In this document: positions 57,148-64,000 of the stretch, one piece after another
Layout: every line of letters begins with the position of its first letter
How positions within the stretch are numbered: position 1 is the stretch's first letter
Assembly: GCA_903813345.2 (NCBI GenBank)
Contig: CAIIXF020000004.1
Span: 25,671,985-25,735,984, forward strand
From: Owenia fusiformis
Taxonomy: Eukaryota > Annelida > Polychaeta > Sabellida > Oweniidae
Length of the DNA: 64,000 nt
Direction: 5' to 3'
Made by a program: the position numbers and the translations under genes
Notes under the pieces: model-generated
What the model was told of the DNA's origin: nothing
Databases searched by the model: none
What the model saw: only the letters and a program-made list of their open reading frames with translations

Positions 57148-60100
57148 TTAGGATTCGTTTTCAAAAGGATGCGTAAAGTGCTTGCTATTCATAGCGCCAC
57201 AGAACATTTCGGTGATTTCACTTTCCTTCTTTGCTATGCCACTTAGTTTCACAGGATGTAGGAATGTAAGCGAACTGTTCAAAAATGACGAGAATATTAA
57301 CCATGGCTTATCACGTGTTCCACCAAAGTCCCAGTTATATGCCGCCTTACCCATGTTGCTGTACTTTATTCCCAAGGAATGTTGTAGGGTCGGAACTGCA
57401 AGTTCAAGGAATATCTTATGGCTGTTAAAGACATCCAAAATGGGTATGGCTGTCTCAAAATGTTTCTTTGGTATGTAGTACATATCCGAGGCCTGCCATA
57501 TCATTCTTTTGATGCCGAACAAATGTTTAGAGAGATCATCAAGAAATCTTTGAATTAGTTTGTTCGAGCTTTGTAATTGGTAAAGCTCATCAAATGCATT
57601 TTTGATATTTGTTTCATACATTTTGAAGTACATGCTTCGAGTGATGATTTCACATTTGCCTTGCAAGTTTGAATTGTTGCACGTTGAAATGTTACCATTT
57701 TCCACTGATGTGATTTCGTACGGATTGTTTTTCAATATGAATGGCTCCATCGGGTCAATTGTCGAGGTGTCTTCAACAACTTTTGCGAATTGTTCTACTG
57801 ACTGGAAATTTATCGTGTTAAACCAAATCTCATCTAAAGGTAGCTTGGTGATTGCTTTGACTTTCATAAATGCGTCATCAGCGATAGTTAAGACCCCTTG
57901 CACTCTTAATCCCAGTTTCAGGACCTTCAGTAAACACTCATAGTTTGAACTACCCGATACATGATTAAGTGGGTTATTAAATGTTATAAAATTTATTTCC
58001 CACTCGTAAAGAATAGAATTGTGTGGCTTTTCTGGTCCACAATAAATAGTCTTTGCAAAATGACCATCATAAAGTGCTTCTAAGTATGGAATACTCTCAT
58101 AAACTGGCGTGTTAAATATAACCAACAATAAAATTGGGTTTGGTTGTGTAGATGGCTTCTTAATGAGCTGTCTATATTTTGAGGAGTTAGACATGTAGCA
58201 TGTGTCGTAGAGTAGGCGTTTGATCTTTGATTTTCTTTGTCCATTATAGATCAATTTTGGATTTGAAGGAAGCGACAAGGGGAAACGATTATCCGACTTC
58301 AGAGTTATCGAAAAGTCAACAGGTTCAACAAGTTGTTCTTTTTCAATAACCGGAAACTTGTATCCAATATTAGCAAGATCTTCTAACCATGCGCCAATCA
58401 GGCTAGCATCGGCAATTTCCCAAAATCCTTTGTGTGCCATAGCATCTGCTAGATTTTGAATACACAAAGAAAGGATATTTGATTCACATTTCCAACTAGA
58501 TAAAAACTTTACAAGTTCGCCAGCTTGGTAGTACAGCTTTTCTTCTTGTTTTGCATCATCTATGTACGAGTGATAGTTCCGGAACTGGTAGCAATTCGGG
58601 GGCATATAACTTAAATGACCATCAATAAGCCAAAGAAGGGTCTGTGTGAAATAACTTCTCCATATATCAGTTACACGGGATGTCACGGCTACGGGGAGTA
58701 TGAGGCCCCAGAATGCATCATAGCGGAATAAAGTATTCTGGGAATTCCATGGAACAAATGTGCCTTTTGGGTAAATCAATGGCGGCATAAAATCATCGTA
58801 AGTTAGGTTTAATAAATTTGAATTTGATTTGCGTGTTAGTCGATAGATGGCATCTACATCCGGGTCACCATGAACTGCTCCTTGTTGTATTAGGGCTGTG
58901 TTCCAGTGCACTGCATTGTACTCACTAGTAATATTGTCCCCGATGTTTTCTAAGGGATATCCTCTTGGCCATGTCGTTGGCTGCCCATAATAAGCATATG
59001 GGTTAAATAGTGTGGTGTTTGTTGATGGCACGACGCCAAACATCTTGTCAGTAGTTATGAAACCTTTCAGGCCATCGGTTGGATGGTTGTCATCATCTGT
59101 TTCATAAATAACTTTGGCTCCATGCTGAAAAAATCAAGACATTAAACACAGTGGCTGTACCAAATTAAGCGTGACAGTTAACCGTACAGGGTAGGATACA
59201 ACACAAGGTTGATGAAATTTGATCAAACTGACGTTTCATTGTTTCAGAAAGATTTGGTCTAGTTTCTAGATATTTTTTTATATGTAAATGTTTGTAACAA
59301 TGTCCTAGACAGTGAACTTTAAAGTGAATTTCATATAAACCTACACAAACTACGAATACAGAATATAGAATATGGTATAACGTGTGGGTCAATTAACCTG
59401 AGATACAGTTTAACGCAAATTTGAATTTCTTGTTTTGTTCATTTCTTTTACCCTGCGTTTTACCGTATTCTACATTCTGAGTTTTTGTTAGTTTAACCAT
59501 GAAATTCCCTGTCTATGATGTTATTATAGACATTTACATTATAACAATATGTAGAAACTAGACCAGATCTTTCGGAAACGATGAAAATGCCAGTTTTCTC
59601 AAATTGCATATATAACCCTAGTTTTGTACCTTACCCTGCGCGTTTGACTGTCCCGCTTCATTTGGTACACACCCTGTGTTAAAGTGACAATCACATAATA
59701 TCGTTGGCAGCGTTAAATGTAGCAAGTAATTCATGCAGAGAACTGAACTATACATTAGTTTTTATCAAATAAACTTAATGTACACGTAGATATTACAATT
59801 GAAATAGAGCCTATAAAACAATATTGAAAAGAATATTTAGTGCATATTTATGATAAAAAAGATACATACTGTGTTAGACAATTACACTGTTAAATTTTAA
59901 TAAATGACCACTCCACAAACCACATTTTAAAAATGAAAAATTTAGCCTACACATTTTTCTTTAGTCAACCAGCCTTATTTCTAGGTCAAATTCAGTCCTG
60001 AACTATTTTTTAGGAATCATACACTGTGTATCTATCGGACAATATGTGTAACCGTGGTGATATCATAATACAGCGGCTGCGGCATTAGGGTAGAAGAATT

Positions 60101-63100
60101 TTGTTATTCCAATGTGGCAAAATATCAATAGGTATTGATATGATGTACTAAAACAGGCATCGTCAAGTATTAGGGAGTTTAAGCTTGCAATGCTTTTCAC
60201 GACCTAAATGAGAACGGAAAATATTTCAGCGATGCATTTGTATGGGCAATTGGCCATACGTAAAGGTTGGCATTTCGATTTTATGCAAGCTTAAACTCTC
60301 TATTATCATAGTCATGTACATTCAAGTCAAAGGGTCCGCTTTTGCTTGTTTTTAAAGAACGTTTCTAATTGTAGCGACAATCCATATTGGTTTTTGAACA
60401 TTACTTTAGGAATCTTATTACATTATTTCCCCATGAGAAACTTAGGTAGCAGCAGATTGTTGAATTAATGTTTAGCTTAATTATTTTTCTGTATTGATAA
60501 TGTAATAACCCTCATGCTAGTACAGTCTCAATTGTAGTGGCAAATCCAATTCAACGTTATATACAGGGTGACCCAAAAAATGCAACCCTCCATTTCTTCA
60601 ATATTTTTCTTAAATGGAGGTTAATTGCTCTGAAAGGCACACAAAGACTTCATTCAATGTGGGATCCTCTGGCAAATCCAATTCAACGTTACATATGACA
60701 ATTGAAAATATAGCGTGTAGCAGGATCGCATACAGAGTTATTTCACATCTCAACATAATAGAAAATATTTCCATATTTCGAAATATAAAAAAACGATATG
60801 TCCTAATTGAATTGAACAGGGTAACGCCCAGACAGTTGACCATCAAAAGTGCTCGAATATGCTGTAAAGTAGGCTCTGGTAATGTTATTCAATTTTTGAG
60901 TCTACTTTCAATCGCTAGTGTCATACACGCATAAAACGCCATGGCGTACTCTCAAAAAGTGAAAAGTTGATTTTTATATTGAATTGCCCTACCTTTAAAA
61001 TGGATAAAAATGGCCAATAATATGCATGATGTTAGTCCATATTACTTGGAATTTCTTGTTTTAAAACACCCCCAACGCCTCAAATGTAATATCATTTTAA
61101 AATTGTCTTTTGAGAGAAGCCCCCCCCCCAGCGCCCTTCAAAGCTCGTTCTCTTCACTCACTCATTGCGTACACTCAGAAAATACCCATGCTACGACACT
61201 GATTTTAGAGAATAATGCATAATTCACGGAAAGAGATATATATAACCTACCTGTATTGCATAAAGATATCCTATATTCTTGCGGGCGTAGCTAGAATATG
61301 GTATATGTTCGAGAATTTTGTAGCCAAGGGTTCTCTGTGCGTCTACACTAAGGAAAATAACCCCATCTAAACTGAAACAAGAATCGTTATATATATAATT
61401 TTGTCCTTTTTTGCTCGGAACTGGGCAAAAAAGATAGAAAAGGATAGATATAAATTAACTATATTTCACTTTATGTGTATTCACGCCTTCAATAAATTGT
61501 AAACAAAGTCAACATTTCACCCGGGGTATATTCGCGAACATTGCCCCTGGTAATACGTGTAATGTGTGACGTCATAATGGCGGACCATAATGAATATTCG
61601 AAACATTTTGGTGAGTTTTCATGTTCGAATCGTAATATAGACCTCAGAGCATGGGAAATATCGTCGAATACACCCCTTAGGGCTAGCCACAAAAGCTTTC
61701 GAACAGAAAACGTATGTGCCTAACCCTGCAGGATGTATTCGACAATATTATCCCTGTTTTTCGGTCTATATTTCTTAAATACAATTTATCGCTTTTTCGG
61801 TGAAACTGCGAAATTGTGAAACAGCTGCTGATTTTGGTTTAAAAGTCCTTCAACATTGACCAGAAAGGGAAATGATTGACAATGAGATGTATATTTTCAA
61901 TTCACTATGTATATAACAAATTAAACAAGCATTGAATATGATATTTTCTTATATTTAAGAAATATAGACCGAAGAACAGGGGTAATATTGTCGAATACAT
62001 CCTGCAGGGTTAGGCACATACGTTTTCTGTTCGAAAGCTTTTGTGGCTAGCCCTAAGGGGTGTATTCGACGAAAGTGCAATATTGGCCAATGGAGCATGT
62101 TGTTTAAAGTGCTGTAAAATTGTGACTATCAATTTGATGGTCATGAAATATGGTAGGCGGGTAGGAAATTGAATGATGTACAAATGTGCTAATTATCAGG
62201 GAGTAATTACCTAAAATGACAAAGATATGAGGAAAATGGCGACAGGGTTTCCATTTTTTTGACCACCCTGTACTATGATACCACTTCTTGGCAGTTCCTT
62301 CCAAATAATATAGTACTATAAACTGTATGAACACTAAAAAAATTATATAATTTTCTTTTTGATAAGTTGATTAAACCATACTTTTTTGATATCACGGTCT
62401 AAAGTAAGATATGTCGTATTGGGATTCATATTCATTGATCAAATGTCCATAGGGTATAACTAAAATCATGGCTAAAATCCAGAAAAATCACAGTATGCGA
62501 ATTCAATATACTTTGCATGAATACCGAAGTCATGGTTAGTTGAGTGGTATTTTGAGAGACATATTGAACGCTTTTGCAAAGCTAAAGCTATGAGCATTGT
62601 ATTATATCTAATTCGATCAGAATTTAGCTTTAAATTGATCTTTAATGAACATGAACAGGGTTCTCACCAGGAAATTTTTAGACCCCGGATTTTACTCCTC
62701 AACCATGTAAGATCAGAAATACCCTATTAGGCCTAGTATACTTTCAAAATACTACTATTTAGATTTATCTTCCTTTTTTAATCAAAATATACATTTCTAA
62801 AAGGTTTCTGACTTCCTATTCCTTGTTTTTATCCAGTTTTGTATGCAGTATTATTATAGAGTTTTATAGAGTTTTACCACAAATAATGTGACAAAAATAA
62901 GTACTTACTGCCAGTCTTTAGGAGTCTTTGTATCAGCAACAACCAGCAGCTGCCATTCAGTCAATTTTGCTAAACTTTTTATATCCTGTGTAGGAGATGC
63001 AATACTTGTAACAATTATCCATTTATTTGTATCTTTTATGGGACCTACATTATAAACTTCTTTTACTTCGTCTACTTCCTTCTTAGATTCCTCGATGTGA

Positions 63101-63303
63101 GATTCCTTATTGGTTTTAGACTTAAAATCAAATCTGCCGTTGAGACGAGACGTTTCCTTGGCAACATATGTTTTCTTGACATGGACTTCTTCATTATATC
63201 TTATAATTTCGTGATTTTGTTGATAATGAGAATAATACATAAAAAGAGAGACGCTAACAAAAGTTAGACCAACTAAAATCACCAGCATGTGTATTCCTTT
63301 CAT
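57148..63303 (-). CDS. DUF288 / STELLO-type glycosyltransferase-like protein, three exons
   Basis: Exons in transcript order are 63303-62909, 61371-61251 and 59124-57148. Splice sites are canonical and phases join, giving about 830 residues. An N-terminal membrane anchor (MLVILVGLTFVSVSLFMYY, about residues 6-24) with a charged stem predicts a type II membrane protein, probably Golgi. The DUF288 region follows from about 95: KWIIVTSIASPT, LLVVADTKTPKDW, FLSVDAQRTLGY, PYSSYARKNIGYLYAIQHGA, an acidic ETDDDN (about 180-185), GQPTTWPRGYPLENIGD, DPDVDAIYRLTRK and AFWGLILPV. The second half has ADDAF and MYYIPK blocks, in the order found in plant STELLO proteins. Those help cellulose synthase assembly in the Golgi. 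The animal role is not known to me. TDDD resembles a DXD metal/nucleotide-sugar motif. Only family level is claimed. Confidence 0.85.
59125..61250. other. Intron 2 of the DUF288 gene
   Basis: AT-rich intron with a small MITE at 60171-60302 and a repeated block (CAAATCCAATTCAACGTTA at 60544 and 60674) around a CAGGGTGACCCAAAAAATG motif. No further coding features were seen. Confidence 0.5.
60171..60302. mobile_element. 132-bp MITE with inverted ends TAGGGAGTTTAAGCTTGCA
   Basis: TAGGGAGTTTAAGCTTGCA at the left is mirrored by TGCAAGCTTAAACTCTCTA at the right with one mismatch. It lies in the DUF288 intron. No ORF. Confidence 0.75.
61661..62072. repeat. Inverted repeat with arms of about 125-140 bp
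   Basis: TCGTCGAATACACCCCTTAG, GCTAGCCACAAAAGCTTTCG and CCTAACCCTGCAGGATGTAT at 61661-61801 return as reverse complements at 61950-62072. Identity is high. The spacer is about 150 bp. A related single arm lies at 47450-47530. In DUF288 intron 1, about 290 bp upstream of exon 2. Confidence 0.8.
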
Positions 63304-63410
63304 TTTAGTACGACTGTTAGTACGACCCTTAATATAACATTTGTTAAAAGTATTTTCAATCTAGTACGACTGTTAGTACGACCCTTAATATAACATGTTA
63401 AGTATTTTCA
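63301..63410. repeat. Tandem duplication just upstream of the DUF288 start codon
   Basis: TTAGTACGACTGTTAGTACG, then ACCCTTAATATAACAT and AAGTATTTTCAA, occur twice, about 57 bp apart, beginning at the ATG. GTACGACTGTTAGTACGAC is itself a short direct repeat. The block occupies the expected 5' UTR/promoter of the gene. Confidence 0.75.
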
Positions 63411-64000
63411 ACCGTTTACGAATAAGTTATTTTTAAATTCTGATTCACATCAATAAACACGGTGGTGATTGCCAACGTGAATACAAATGGGGACATGTGG
63501 TTTGATCAATTAGAAATCTTTTTAAAATAAAGGATGATTTCTTATTTTCGAATATTGCATGTCTTGTGAAAATAAGGAAATTAAAATGATAGCAGAATTT
63601 ATTCATAAATGTAATATTACATCAAAGATTGTTATACATTTTAAATATTACTATACCATTGGTTTCTATGACAACTGAAATTTTGAAATGCATTTTTCTC
63701 TGAACCACTTTCACTTATATATTATGTTCCAACCAAAGTGGCATATTGCTATGGTCTCCGAAGAATATATATTATTACCACCTTGCTGGGCCAGTTCTAG
63801 GGGTTTTAGTGCTAGTGTAGAGGGCATTCATTTTACTTTATCGACCTGGGGTCATTCATCAAGCCATCGCAAGCACGTCGCAAGCCTGCGATGTCGCAAG
63901 GGCCCTTACGTCCTATTCATCAATCTCGTGCGACTGCGATCGGTAGAATTTCCTGCGACGTCGCAGTGAAATACCCCTATAATGGCCCAAAAAGCGACCG
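63411..64000. other. 5' flank of the DUF288 gene, right edge of the window
   Basis: AT-rich until about 63840, then a GC-richer stretch with repeated TCGCAAG, TGCGAT and ATTCATCAA motifs (63845-63965) that looks like the start of another dispersed repeat cut by the window. No supported gene. Confidence 0.4.

Noticed and set aside
59340-59390. Satellite-like motif GAATACAGAATAT near 59350
   Set aside because: Only about 13-20 bases match the 113-bp unit. Probably chance in AT-rich sequence.
60564-62272. CAGGGTGACCCAAAAAATG and CATTTTTTTGACCACCCTG as ends of one 1.7-kb transposon
   Set aside because: The interval would enclose DUF288 exon 2, which is needed for the protein. More likely these are two separate mariner-type fragments.

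Overview
The window looks like nuclear DNA of an animal, probably a marine invertebrate such as a mollusc, an ambulacrarian or a related lineage. It is AT-rich. Genes are split by canonical GT-AG introns, the proteins are metazoan (TRIM/RBCC, DZIP1, DNAJC3), and the introns are full of small inverted-repeat elements, minisatellites and a tyrosine-recombinase retroelement. The species cannot be named from the sequence alone. Gene models were built by hand from splice consensus, reading-frame continuity and remembered family features. No alignment was run.

Layout. 1-8027 is a 113-bp satellite, about 71 units, cut by the left edge. 10242-12493 (+) is a two-exon TRIM/RBCC gene followed by a decayed copy of part of itself. 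13483-35930 (-) is DZIP1, a ciliary zinc-finger/coiled-coil gene, in 14 recognised exons. Its second intron holds a 6.8-kb Ngaro-like retroelement (27913-34702) with split direct repeats, and that element is itself broken by a 711-bp inverted-repeat transposon. 38837-51984 (+) is DNAJC3 (p58IPK), complete in 11 exons, with a perfect ER stress response element just upstream of its start. DZIP1 and DNAJC3 lie head to head, which is also their arrangement in human 13q32 as I recall it. 53701-55389 is an intronless, poly-A-tailed retrocopy (-) with an intact 407-codon ORF. 57148-63303 (-) is a three-exon DUF288/STELLO-type glycosyltransferase-like gene.

The most unusual signal is that exon/intron junctions have been tandemly amplified. 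In DNAJC3 the donors of introns 2, 4, 6 and 7 and the acceptor of intron 8 each sit at the end of an array whose unit contains the junction itself: 6, 5, 27, about 5 and 12 copies. In DZIP1 the exon 5 donor ends a 17-bp array with 13 extra donor-like motifs, and exon 11 has two partial upstream copies that include its acceptor. Long introns therefore carry dozens of perfect or near-perfect decoy splice sites. I know of no named system for this. It resembles the known creation of introns by tandem duplication of AGGT-containing segments, but here it acts repeatedly on existing junctions in neighbouring genes.

Functionally the host genes are unrelated housekeeping or signalling genes: a TRIM protein, a cilium assembly/Hedgehog factor, an ER co-chaperone and a probable Golgi type II membrane protein. 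Repeats and mobile elements make up most of the rest.
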